Source: JALZAQ01 sp038253885
GTDB taxonomy: Bacteria; Gemmatimonadota; Gemmatimonadetes; Gemmatimonadales; Gemmatimonadaceae
Direction: 5' to 3'
NCBI GenBank assembly: GCA_038253885.1
Contig: JBBSGP010000001.1
Span: 1 to 64,000 of the forward strand
DNA length: 64,000 nt
Below the pieces are notes generated by a model. It was not told where the DNA came from. It searched no databases and saw only the letters and a list, made by a program, of their open reading frames with translations. The translations under genes were made by a program, and so were the position numbers. Position 1 is the first letter of the stretch. The number at the start of each line of letters is the position of its first letter. Positions 50,518 through 59,542 of the stretch are shown here, in pieces.

Positions 50518-50839
50518 GGCGGAGGAAGATAATGGAGCGACCAGTGGCAGCGAGTCGAACCGGGGGGCTGGTGTCGAGTCCGGACCGACCATGAGCGACG
50601 GCAAGCAGCCAGCGACCGCCGAGCGGCGTTTCGCGGAGCTGCAGGAGCTCACCGCGAGGATCCAGCACGAGGTGAATAACCCGCTCGCCGCATTGCTCGC
50701 CGAGACGCAGCTCCTGGGCATGGAGCCGACTTTACCCGATGAGCACCGGGCAACGGTGGACCGCGTCGTGACGCTGGTTCGCCGGGTGGTGGCGTCCGTG
50801 CGGAAGCTGGACCAGGTGCGCGAAGCGCCTCCGGCCTGA
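50516..50839 (+). CDS. Lone histidine-kinase dimerisation (H-box) protein without ATPase domain
   Basis: 107 residues from ATG at 50516 behind GGGGGG; ATG at 50591 is an alternative. The C-terminal ~75 residues are a HisKA-type helical pair with the H-box IQHEVNNPLAALLAETQLL (phosphoacceptor His51), closest to NtrB-like kinases. The gene stops directly after the second helix; no N/G1/G2 ATP-binding boxes follow. It may be a phosphotransfer or kinase-docking protein, or a truncated kinase. The nearby lone receiver is an obvious partner candidate. Confidence 0.75.
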   Translation: MAEEDNGATSGSESNRGAGVESGPTMSDGKQPATAERRFAELQELTARIQHEVNNPLAALLAETQLLGMEPTLPDEHRATVDRVVTLVRRVVASVRKLDQVREAPPA

Positions 50840-51135
50840 CGGGAGGGGTACCCGCCAGGGCAGCGATGGCGTGGGTGTTGCGCAAAGCGCGCTTCGAGGT
50901 CATTATCGTGGTGGCCATCCCGCACCACCGCGACGGCCTCGTCTTCGGAAGCCGAGCCCGAGTCGGGCAAAGTGCTTCGCCCGGCGGCAGGATGCAGCCG
51001 GCCCGAAATCCGTCCCGATAGCTGAGCGCACGTCGATTCGTGACTGTCCGACGTATCGACCGCGTCCGATGACCGCTTCCTGCTGGCGATGCTGCCGGCG
51101 CGCGCGGAGAATACACCCATGACACCACGAGCTGC
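50840..51135 (+). other. Intergenic region upstream of rho
   Basis: About 296 bases. Contains a 51-codon open frame from 50866 with no domain and a poor initiation context, which I do not call. It may be the rho leader, which in many bacteria is autoregulated, but I could not assign a fold or promoter. Confidence 0.4.
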
Positions 51136-52653
51136 ATGAACGAACGCCGACGTCCTCCTCGTCGCGGCCGCGGGCCGCGACCGCACTCCCCGCCCCGTCC
51201 GCCGGCCGACGCCGCGGCCGAGTCCAGTCCCTATCGGGATGACGCGCCGTCACCGAGTGTCTCCCCCCCCGCAACATCCCCACCGCAGTACGACGGTGCG
51301 CCGGAAGGGGACGGCCGAATCCCAAACCCGCCGATCCCGCAGCCGGACGCAGAAGGCACCAGCGTACCGAGCGTCAACGGCACCGCTCCGCCGGGAGCCG
51401 TCGTCCCGTCGGCCCAAGCGCAGCCGCCCAGCCGCGACCGATTCCAGAATCAGAACGGCCGTCGCGGACGGCGGGGACGACGAGGATCACCGCGACAGGA
51501 GCAGACGGGCGCCACCGCGCCGATCGCGATCGTCGCCGACGGCACGATCGAAGGATGGTTCGACTCGGGACGTGACGGCGGTTTCGTGCGCCGCGCGTCG
51601 GCGAGTTATCTCCCCACCGCCACCGACCCTTTTGTCCCCGTCCACATCGCCCGCCAGTTCGCGCTGCGACGGGGCGACCTGATCGAAGGCACCACCGGGC
51701 GCGACCATCGCGGCCGCTTCACGATGGTGGAGATCCAGCGGGTGAATGCCGGCGAGCCCGCGCTCGCGGCAAAGCGTCCCGACTTCAGCTCGCTCACCGC
51801 CTCGTACCCGGAGCGCAAGCTGGTGCTCGAGACCGGGAAGCCGGCGAAGAGCGGACCGGAGCTCACGCGCCGGGCCATCGATCTGATCGCTCCGATCGGG
51901 TACGGCCAGCGCGCTCTGATCGTGGCACCGGCACGCGCCGGAAAGACGATGCTGCTGCAGGCGATCACCGAGGGAGTGGCGATCAACCATCCCGCCGCGA
52001 CACTCCTCGTGCTGCTCGTGGATGAGCGGCCCGAGGAGGTGAGCGAGATGATCTCGTGGGGCCGGGGCGAAGTCGTCGCGTCGAGCTTCGACGAGCCGGC
52101 GGAGCGCCACGTGGATGTGGCCGATATGGTGCTCGAGCGCTCACGACGTCTGGTGGAGAGCGGCAAGGACGTGGTCATCGTGCTCGACTCCATCACGCGG
52201 CTGGCGCGCGCCCACAACACCGTGGAGCGCGGGACGGGACGCACCTTGAGTGGAGGTCTCGACGCCACCGCCATGGCCAAGCCGAAGGCGTTCTTCGGCT
52301 CCGCGCGCGCGGTTCCCGACACCGTCGGAGGAGGCTCGCTCACGATCATCGCGACGGCGCTGGTGGAGACCGGATCGCGCATGGATGACGTGATCTTCGA
52401 GGAGTTCAAGGGTACCGGCAATTGCGAGATCAAGCTCGACCGGGCGCTGGCCGAGCGCCGCATCTATCCGGCCATCGACATCGGAACGAGCGGAACCCGG
52501 AAAGAGGACAAGCTATTCCGTCCCGACCAGATCGATTCCGTTTTCACCCTGCGTCGCGGGCTCCAGCAGATGCCCCCGCAGTCGGCGATGGAATGGCTCA
52601 TCAAGCGCATCGGGAATACGCCGAACAACGACGCCCTGCTTTCAGGTCTCTGA
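51136..52653 (+). CDS. rho: Transcription termination factor Rho
   Basis: 505 residues. An extended N-terminal Pro/Arg/Gly-rich disordered region (1-130, with RRGRRGRRG) replaces the usual Rho_N helical domain. Then the cold-shock-like RNA-binding domain (about 135-205, TIEGWFDSGRDGGFVRRASAS), and the hexameric ATPase with Walker A VAPARAGKTMLL (Lys270), LLVDERPEEV, VIVLDSITRLARAHN, and the R-loop region. The insert-type N terminus resembles Rho of actinobacteria and other high-GC phyla. ATP-driven RNA translocase that ends transcription. Confidence 0.95.
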   Translation: MNERRRPPRRGRGPRPHSPPRPPADAAAESSPYRDDAPSPSVSPPATSPPQYDGAPEGDGRIPNPPIPQPDAEGTSVPSVNGTAPPGAVVPSAQAQPPSRDRFQNQNGRRGRRGRRGSPRQEQTGATAPIAIVADGTIEGWFDSGRDGGFVRRASASYLPTATDPFVPVHIARQFALRRGDLIEGTTGRDHRGRFTMVEIQRVNAGEPALAAKRPDFSSLTASYPERKLVLETGKPAKSGPELTRRAIDLIAPIGYGQRALIVAPARAGKTMLLQAITEGVAINHPAATLLVLLVDERPEEVSEMISWGRGEVVASSFDEPAERHVDVADMVLERSRRLVESGKDVVIVLDSITRLARAHNTVERGTGRTLSGGLDATAMAKPKAFFGSARAVPDTVGGGSLTIIATALVETGSRMDDVIFEEFKGTGNCEIKLDRALAERRIYPAIDIGTSGTRKEDKLFRPDQIDSVFTLRRGLQQMPPQSAMEWLIKRIGNTPNNDALLSGL

Positions 52654-52694
52654 GCGAGGGCTCGGGGGCCTATCCCTTGCTATGACAGGGGACT

Positions 52695-54947
52695 ATGCAC
52701 CCCCTGCTCCGCCGCGAACCCCTGCTGGGCCGCGCCGCCGCGATGGCTGTCTCATCGCTGCTGCTCGTTGTCTCATCCCGGGCACAGTCGAAGAACCCGG
52801 ATAAGGACCAGCGCGAAGCGCCGGAGGTGCGCTCGGTCGTTGCCGCAGGGGTCAAAGGGGTCAATCGCAGCGACCTCCTCCGCGCTCTGGCGACCCAGCC
52901 GTCGGTCTGCCGTAGCGTTGTCGTGAAGCCCTTCTGCATCCTGAACCACTCGCATCTCTGGTGGCAGAAGCACTACCTGGATCGGACCGAGCTGAAGCGC
53001 GACGTGCTGCGCGCCAAGGTCTTCTATTTCAAGCACGGGTTCCGGTTCGCCCAGGTGGATACCTCGGTCACGCAGGTGAAAGGGGGAGTGCGGGTTCGCT
53101 TCGCGATCACCGAGGGCCCGCCGACGCTCGTGTCGGTGATCCGCGTGACTCAGACGGATTCCGTGCTCGCCGACCGGACGATCAAGCGGTTGATGATGCT
53201 CCGGGCCGGCAAGCCGCTCGATCTGCTCGCGCTCGACTCGAGCCTCGTGCTTCTCCGAAACACCCTCTGGGACGCCGGCTATTCCGACGCCGTGCTCGAC
53301 GACAGCATCTTCGTCGGCGACAGCGCGCGGGTCGCCCAGGTCGAGCTCCGCATCGATCCGCGCTGGAAAGCCCGCGTCGGCCAGATCGACATCCGCGGCA
53401 ACGAGCACATCTCGCGGCGCACGATCATGAACTCGATCACCCTCCGGTCGGGCAACAGCTACCGCCGCACCGATGTTCTGGAGAGTCAGCAGAACCTGTA
53501 CGAGTCGAGCCTCTTCCGCACCGTCCAGATCGTCATCCCTCCACAGGGTGACACCGTGAAGCACCTCACGATCTCGGTGCGGGAAGCGCCGCTCACCGAG
53601 GTCCGCACCAGCGTCGGCTTCAACACCATCGATTTCTTGCAGGCCGAGCAGCGCTTCACGCGCTACAACTGGCTGGGAGGTGGGCGCCGACTCGACGTGC
53701 GTGGCGTGCTGGGAAATCTGCTGGGCCCGCAGCTCAATGGTGTGTTTCCCTTCCGCAACGCGTTCCCGGGACAGGCAGGCCTGGTGCGCGACAGTCTCTC
53801 GCGCACCTATCTGACGCCGACCTGGCAGGCCAGCGTCGATGTCACCCAGCCGTGGTTCCAGTCGCCGCGCAACTCCCTCGGAGTGAGCGTGTTCACGCAT
53901 CGCCGCAGCGCGCCACTGGTGTTCGTGGACAACGGCTACGGCACCAGCGCCTCGTTCACCCGGCAGCTCGCCGATCGCATGCCACTGAGCCTGACGTATC
54001 GCTTCGAGGTCACGCGCGTGGGCGCGAGTGACGTCTACTTCTGCGTGAACTTCGGCGTCTGCGAGTCACGCACGATCGAGGCGCTCAAAGGACATCAGCG
54101 GCTCTCCCCGCTGTCCCTGGGCGGCCGCATCGACCGCACCAACGATCTGTTCGCCCCGAGCAGTGGATACAGCGGCCGCATCGAGCTGGAGCACGCGTCC
54201 GCCTACACGGCCTCGAGCTTCCGCTACAACCGGGCCGAGGGGTCGCTGGCCGAATACTGGTCGATCAATCCGACGCTCGTGGTCGCGATGCGGGGTCGCA
54301 CCGGGTGGGTGCGGGCGCTCGCCAGCACCGGCCGGTCGATCGGAGAGTCCACCACCGGCATCGACATCATCCATCCGCGCAAGCGCTTCTACGCGGGGGG
54401 CTCCAACTCGGTGCGCGGCTACGGGGAGAATCAACTCGGGCCGAAGGTGCTGACGGTCGATGCGAAGGAGGTCATGTCGCGCGGCTGCGATCCGGCGGCA
54501 CCGGCAGCCTGCTCGCCGACGCTGGTCGATAGCATCCCGACGAGCCGCTTCGTGCAGCGTCCGCTCGGCGGCACCTCACTGCTGGAGGGAAGTGTCGAGC
54601 TTCGGTTTCCTCTGCCCGTCCGCCATCTGGGCGGCGCTGTCTTTCTCGACGGCGGGTTCGTCGGCTCCGGCGCGCTCCGCGATGTCGCCACCGGGGAAGG
54701 TGCGCTCACGCCGGGATTCGGGTTCCGCTTCTTCTCGTCCGCCGGCGTCATCCGCGCCGACATCGGAATCCGACCGTCGTTGGTGGAGAACCGCAGCGTC
54801 ATCACCGAGACCATCGATGCGAGCGGCGCCCATCGCATCGTCCAACTGCCGGGGATCAAGCACTACGATCCTCTGCAGGGAGCGTCCGGCATCCGGCAGG
54901 TGCTCGATCGGCTGACGCTTCACCTCTCGCTCGGACAGGCCTTCTGA
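52695..54947 (+). CDS. Omp85-family outer-membrane protein (TamA/BamA-like)
   Basis: 750 residues with a signal peptide (AAAMAVSSLLLVVSSRAQ). POTRA-type repeats at ~40-320 (RFAITEGPPTLVSVIRVT; QIDIRGNEHISRRTIMNSIT) and a C-terminal 16-strand barrel (about 330-750) with the lid-lock/loop-6 motif FYAGGSNSVRGYGENQLGP. TamA-like rather than BamA by pairing: its TGA overlaps the ATG of a TamB-like gene (TGATG). Inserts or exports envelope components. Confidence 0.9.
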   Translation: MHPLLRREPLLGRAAAMAVSSLLLVVSSRAQSKNPDKDQREAPEVRSVVAAGVKGVNRSDLLRALATQPSVCRSVVVKPFCILNHSHLWWQKHYLDRTELKRDVLRAKVFYFKHGFRFAQVDTSVTQVKGGVRVRFAITEGPPTLVSVIRVTQTDSVLADRTIKRLMMLRAGKPLDLLALDSSLVLLRNTLWDAGYSDAVLDDSIFVGDSARVAQVELRIDPRWKARVGQIDIRGNEHISRRTIMNSITLRSGNSYRRTDVLESQQNLYESSLFRTVQIVIPPQGDTVKHLTISVREAPLTEVRTSVGFNTIDFLQAEQRFTRYNWLGGGRRLDVRGVLGNLLGPQLNGVFPFRNAFPGQAGLVRDSLSRTYLTPTWQASVDVTQPWFQSPRNSLGVSVFTHRRSAPLVFVDNGYGTSASFTRQLADRMPLSLTYRFEVTRVGASDVYFCVNFGVCESRTIEALKGHQRLSPLSLGGRIDRTNDLFAPSSGYSGRIELEHASAYTASSFRYNRAEGSLAEYWSINPTLVVAMRGRTGWVRALASTGRSIGESTTGIDIIHPRKRFYAGGSNSVRGYGENQLGPKVLTVDAKEVMSRGCDPAAPAACSPTLVDSIPTSRFVQRPLGGTSLLEGSVELRFPLPVRHLGGAVFLDGGFVGSGALRDVATGEGALTPGFGFRFFSSAGVIRADIGIRPSLVENRSVITETIDASGAHRIVQLPGIKHYDPLQGASGIRQVLDRLTLHLSLGQAF

Positions 54948-57900
54948 TGCGGCGCGTCGCGATCATCGTTCTCGGGACCATCACCGTCGTGGTGACCCTC
55001 GCGATCATCGCGCTGCTCGTCATGACCAATACCGACCGGGGCCGCTCGAAGGCGCGGAGCATCGTGTTCAACGGGCTGCGCGGACGGGCGCACGGCATCG
55101 TCAGGATGGGACAGATCGAGGGCAACCTGCTGACCGGGCTCACCGTCCATGATCTCTCGATCGCCGACAGCTCCGGTCAGCCCTTTCTGAGTGCGGAGCG
55201 GGTGACAGTGCACTACCGCGTCGGCTCCTTTCTCTCCAAACGTATCCGCCTGACCGGCGTGCGACTCGTCCGGCCGATCGTGGTGCTGGATCGCCCGCCC
55301 GGCGGAAAATGGAATTATCGCCGCATCTTCAGGAGCGACACGACGCACAAACCGTCAACGGGGCCCGGCTTCGGCAGCTGGGTGACGCTCGATGATGTGA
55401 CCGTCGAGCAGGGGCAGCTCATGGTCCGCACTCCCTGGGCTCCCAACGACACACTCTCGGCGGCCGCCCGCGACAGTGCCATCGCGTCCGCCCTTGGCGG
55501 CGAGAATCGCACTCGCGTGGAGCGCGTTGCCGGCGGATTCCAGAAGATCATGGCCTTCCGCGATGTCACCGGCGCACTGCCACACCTGCGCATCGCCGAC
55601 CCGGACAGCAGCGACATCGTGGTGGGCGTGCGGACTCTTCGCATGATCGCGGAGCTCTTTCGACCGCCGGCCGCCAACGTCACCGACCTCAACGGAACCA
55701 TCACCATCGCCTCCGACTCGGTCTGGTTCCGGGGTATTCGCGCCGCGTTTCCCGCGTCGCGCATCAGCGGGGATGGCGCTTATTACCTTGAGAACGGCGA
55801 TCTCGCCCTTCGCCTGCATGGCGATCCGGTCGCCGTCTCGGATCTCAGATGGCTCTATCCGCGGCTGCCGTCGGAGGGCGGCGGACATCTCGATTTCGCC
55901 ATGCGAACCTCCGGGCATGCGAGCGACTATCTCGCGCGCAACGCCGCCGTCCATGTCGGGAGCGCCAGCGCCACCGGGAGCTTCGGCATCCGGCTGGGCG
56001 ACACGACGGTGTTCCACGATACGGACCTGCGCTTCGCCTCGTTGGATACTCGACTCATCGAGCAGCTCGTGCCGCATCGCACGATGCCGCGGCGCGGAAC
56101 CCTCGGCGGGCGCGCCGCGGTCTCCGGAGCTCTCGACCGCCTGCATGTGAACGCTGACATCTCATTCGCCGATGCGCGCTCCGGGACCAGCCGCGTGGAG
56201 GCGCTGGGCGAGCTAGGCACTGGAAAGGATGTCGGCTTTCGCGCCAAGGACCTTCGCCTCCGTCTCAGTCCGCTGCAGATGGACCTGCTCCGCAGCGTGG
56301 CGCCGTCGCTTCCCGCTGCCGTTGGCGGCACACTGGCCGGCACGACCGTGTTGAACGGCGCCACCACATTCCGGATCGTGGCCCGCGGGGATCTCACCCA
56401 TCGCGAGGGCATCGCGCTCTCCCGATTCGTGGGACGAAGCACCGTGCAGCTCCGTCCATCCAAGTGGTTCGACATCGACATCGCCGCGCGGCCGATCGAC
56501 CTCGCCGAGGCCGGGAAGTTCGCTCCTTCGCTCGGTCTTCGGGGCAACGCGACGGGCCCCATCCGGCTCACCGGCTCGCTCGCCGATCTTGCTCTGACGT
56601 CCGATCTGCTGCTCCCCGATGGCGGCACTCTGATCACACGCGGTCGACTGGATCTCGCCAGCAAGCAGAAGGGTTACGATCTGACGGCGTCGGCCAAGCT
56701 GTTCAACCTCCACACCGTTCTCGAGAAGGGTCCGGCGTCGGAGGTGTCGGCCGAGATCGCGGCGCGCGGGCGCGGGTTCTCGCCCGCGACGATGACACTC
56801 GCTCTCGCCGCCGACCTGTCGCGCTCGCAGGTCGATAGCGTGCCGCTCGATTCCGTGCACCTGAGGATGAACATCGCCGGCGGCGTGGCGCACGTCGACT
56901 CGACGACCATCCGCACTCCGTTCGCGCGCGCCACCCTCGCCGGCGACTTCGGGCTCGTGGCCGAGCGCACCGGTGAGATCACTTACGTGGTCGATGTCGA
57001 CTCGCTCAGCGGGCTACGTCGCTGGCTCCCGCCTGGCGATACCACATCGGTGCAGCCGGCGAGCGGGCGACTCGCGCGGAAGCTGACGCAGCTCCGTCGT
57101 GATTCGGTCAAGCTCGCTCAGGCGACAGAGGTCGAGCGAGAAGCCACCGGACGCCCAGCCCCGCCAGAGACGAAAACACCGACGATCCCGGCGGTGCGGG
57201 GCGATTCGCTGGCGGGATCCATCCACGCCGCCGGCAGGGTGAGCGGCAACATCCGGGACTTCGATCTGCGCGGCCGTGCAGCCTTCGCCGACATCGTCGC
57301 GCGCGGATCCACGCTGCGACGTGGCAAAGCGGAATACGCGTGGACCGGTGCGCGGACGCCGCGGTCGGTCATCGCCGCTGGCGTGTCCGTCGACTCGTTG
57401 CAGGCGGTGGGGCTGGAGCTGGACAGCCTCGAGGCGCGGGTGAGCTTCCGGAACCCCGGCGGTCGCATCGAGCTCGCGGTCTACCAGGACACCGGCATCA
57501 ACTACAGTCTGCGAGGAGACTACGAGATCCACGAGACTCATCGCGAGCTCCACCTCGCCAACCTGCGGTTGCAGATCGACACCACGCTCTGGTACTCGGC
57601 GAGACCAGGTTCCATCCAGTGGGGCCCCGCCGGCATCGATGTGAAAACCCTCGACCTGCGGAGCGGAGCGACCGGGCGACTATACGTCAACGGCCTTCTG
57701 CCGACGAAGGGGAACGCGAATCTCGAGGTGGCCATCAGCGGATTGCAGATCGCGGACGTCACGGCGCTGCTCCAGCGCGATCTCGCCGCCCGCGGCATGC
57801 TCTCACTCGACGCGAAGTTTGTCGGGACACAGAGCGATCCGCACTTCCGCGGCGCCGCCGGCATCTCCTCCTTCACCTTCCGCGGCACTGCCGTACCGGA

Positions 57901-59542
57901 CGTCCGGTCGACATTCGACTACGAGGGCGCGCGACTCGTCACCAAGACCGAGCTGCTCCGCGACAATGGCCAGCCACTCGCCAGCGCTACCGGCTCGCTG
58001 CCCATCAACCTCTCGATGGGCGGCTACACCGGGCCGCGCGTGCTCGACCAGCCCCTGGTCCTCGATGTGCATGCGGACAGCCTTCCGCTCGACGCTGTCC
58101 CCAGGCTGACCGATGCCGTGGCCGACATTCATGGCCGCCTGATGGGCACCGTCGCGGTCCGCGGAACGCTGAAGCATCCGCAGGCGACCGGCGCACTGGC
58201 GCTGGATCTCGGATCCTTCCGCGTCGTCTCGTCGGGTACGTCGCTGCGCGGCATCACCGGGATGCTGCACATGCAGAACGATTCGATCGTCATCGACTCC
58301 ATCGTCGGGAACGCGCGCGGCCGTATCGCCATCCAGGGCGGTCTCGGCATTCGGACGCTCACCCAACCGAGCTTCGATCTGAAGCTGTCGGCGAAGGACG
58401 CGCTGATTCTCGACAACGACAAGGGACGGCTGTTCGCCGATGCGGACATCCAGATGACGGGTCCGTTCGACCGGGTCGTGGTGCGCGGCGACGCGTTCGT
58501 GACCCGCGGCGTTGCGTACGTGCCCGAGCCGACGAGTCACAGTGTGATCAGCGCCAGCGACCCGGCGGTGTTCAGCGTCATCGACACGTCCGTGGCGTCC
58601 AACCGGGCGCTCATCCCGACGCAGTCGGTCATGATGCGCAATCTGGTCATCAACGTGGGACTCCGCATCAACCGCGGAACATGGGTACGGTCGCCCGACG
58701 GAAACATCGAGATCTTCACGCCGGACGATGTCGGTCCGCTGCGCGTCCGCATCAATGAGCGCCGCGCGGCGATCACGGTCGCTGGCTCGGTGGCGACCGA
58801 GCGGGGAAACTACGCCGTCGCCGGACGACGTTTCACGATAACGCACGGATCGGTCACCTTCATTCCCAGCGCGGATCAGCTCAACAATCCTCTGCTCCAG
58901 CTCTCGGGCGAGCACGAGGTACAGTTCCCGGGGCGTGAGGCGCTGGTGATCCAGGTGATCATCGGCGGCACGGCTCACCATCCCCGGCTCACCCTCACCA
59001 GCAACGCGCAGCCGCCGATCTCCGAGTCGGACCTGCTGAGCTACCTGGCCTTCGGGCGCTCCTCGTCCTCGTTGCTGCAGCAGGAGGGCTCGAGCGTCTC
59101 GGGGCAGTCGAACGGCGGCGGCTTGCTCGCGGGCAATCTGGCGGCGCTCGCCGCGCGCCAGCTCGCCAGCGTCGCGCTCGGCGCGGTGGCCCACCAGTTC
59201 ACGGGTGAGGCCGCGCGGTCGCTGGGCGCCGACGAGTTCAACATCCAGCCGGCCGATGTGCCGGCCGAGCTCAGCACGAGTGGCGCGCTCAGTCTGCTGC
59301 AAGGCACGCAGATCGAGGCCGGGAAATACATCAATCCGAACACCTTCCTGGCATTGCAGGCCCGTCCTTCCCCGGACGCCGTCCCGGGCATACGGCTCGA
59401 GCGCCGGCTGCCGAAAGGCTTCCAGGTCCAGGCGAGCTTCGAGCCGCGCTATCTTGTGCGTGAGCCCACCTTCTCCACCGCGAGCAATGTCACGCCGACG
59501 GGTGTGCTCGGCCTCTTCCTGATCCGCGAGCGTCGCTACTAG
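54947..59542 (+). CDS. TamB-like translocation and assembly protein
   Basis: 1531 residues. N-terminal membrane anchor (IIVLGTITVVVTLAIIALLV), AsmA-like start (GRAHGIVRMGQIEGNLLTGL), a very long beta-taco repeat region, and the C-terminal TamB (DUF490) domain with GNYAVAGRRFTITHGSVTF, SESDLLSYLAFGRSS and EAGKYINPNTFLALQA. It spans the periplasm with the TamA-like barrel to move lipids or assemble outer-membrane proteins. Coupled to the upstream gene by TGATG; ends 4 nt into the convergent peptidase gene. Confidence 0.93.
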   Translation: MRRVAIIVLGTITVVVTLAIIALLVMTNTDRGRSKARSIVFNGLRGRAHGIVRMGQIEGNLLTGLTVHDLSIADSSGQPFLSAERVTVHYRVGSFLSKRIRLTGVRLVRPIVVLDRPPGGKWNYRRIFRSDTTHKPSTGPGFGSWVTLDDVTVEQGQLMVRTPWAPNDTLSAAARDSAIASALGGENRTRVERVAGGFQKIMAFRDVTGALPHLRIADPDSSDIVVGVRTLRMIAELFRPPAANVTDLNGTITIASDSVWFRGIRAAFPASRISGDGAYYLENGDLALRLHGDPVAVSDLRWLYPRLPSEGGGHLDFAMRTSGHASDYLARNAAVHVGSASATGSFGIRLGDTTVFHDTDLRFASLDTRLIEQLVPHRTMPRRGTLGGRAAVSGALDRLHVNADISFADARSGTSRVEALGELGTGKDVGFRAKDLRLRLSPLQMDLLRSVAPSLPAAVGGTLAGTTVLNGATTFRIVARGDLTHREGIALSRFVGRSTVQLRPSKWFDIDIAARPIDLAEAGKFAPSLGLRGNATGPIRLTGSLADLALTSDLLLPDGGTLITRGRLDLASKQKGYDLTASAKLFNLHTVLEKGPASEVSAEIAARGRGFSPATMTLALAADLSRSQVDSVPLDSVHLRMNIAGGVAHVDSTTIRTPFARATLAGDFGLVAERTGEITYVVDVDSLSGLRRWLPPGDTTSVQPASGRLARKLTQLRRDSVKLAQATEVEREATGRPAPPETKTPTIPAVRGDSLAGSIHAAGRVSGNIRDFDLRGRAAFADIVARGSTLRRGKAEYAWTGARTPRSVIAAGVSVDSLQAVGLELDSLEARVSFRNPGGRIELAVYQDTGINYSLRGDYEIHETHRELHLANLRLQIDTTLWYSARPGSIQWGPAGIDVKTLDLRSGATGRLYVNGLLPTKGNANLEVAISGLQIADVTALLQRDLAARGMLSLDAKFVGTQSDPHFRGAAGISSFTFRGTAVPDVRSTFDYEGARLVTKTELLRDNGQPLASATGSLPINLSMGGYTGPRVLDQPLVLDVHADSLPLDAVPRLTDAVADIHGRLMGTVAVRGTLKHPQATGALALDLGSFRVVSSGTSLRGITGMLHMQNDSIVIDSIVGNARGRIAIQGGLGIRTLTQPSFDLKLSAKDALILDNDKGRLFADADIQMTGPFDRVVVRGDAFVTRGVAYVPEPTSHSVISASDPAVFSVIDTSVASNRALIPTQSVMMRNLVINVGLRINRGTWVRSPDGNIEIFTPDDVGPLRVRINERRAAITVAGSVATERGNYAVAGRRFTITHGSVTFIPSADQLNNPLLQLSGEHEVQFPGREALVIQVIIGGTAHHPRLTLTSNAQPPISESDLLSYLAFGRSSSSLLQQEGSSVSGQSNGGGLLAGNLAALAARQLASVALGAVAHQFTGEAARSLGADEFNIQPADVPAELSTSGALSLLQGTQIEAGKYINPNTFLALQARPSPDAVPGIRLERRLPKGFQVQASFEPRYLVREPTFSTASNVTPTGVLGLFLIRERRY

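Noticed and set aside
50866..51021. Small open frame upstream of rho, or a riboswitch in the same gap
   Set aside because: No convincing ribosome-binding site or signal peptide, and no conserved riboswitch core that I could recognise.
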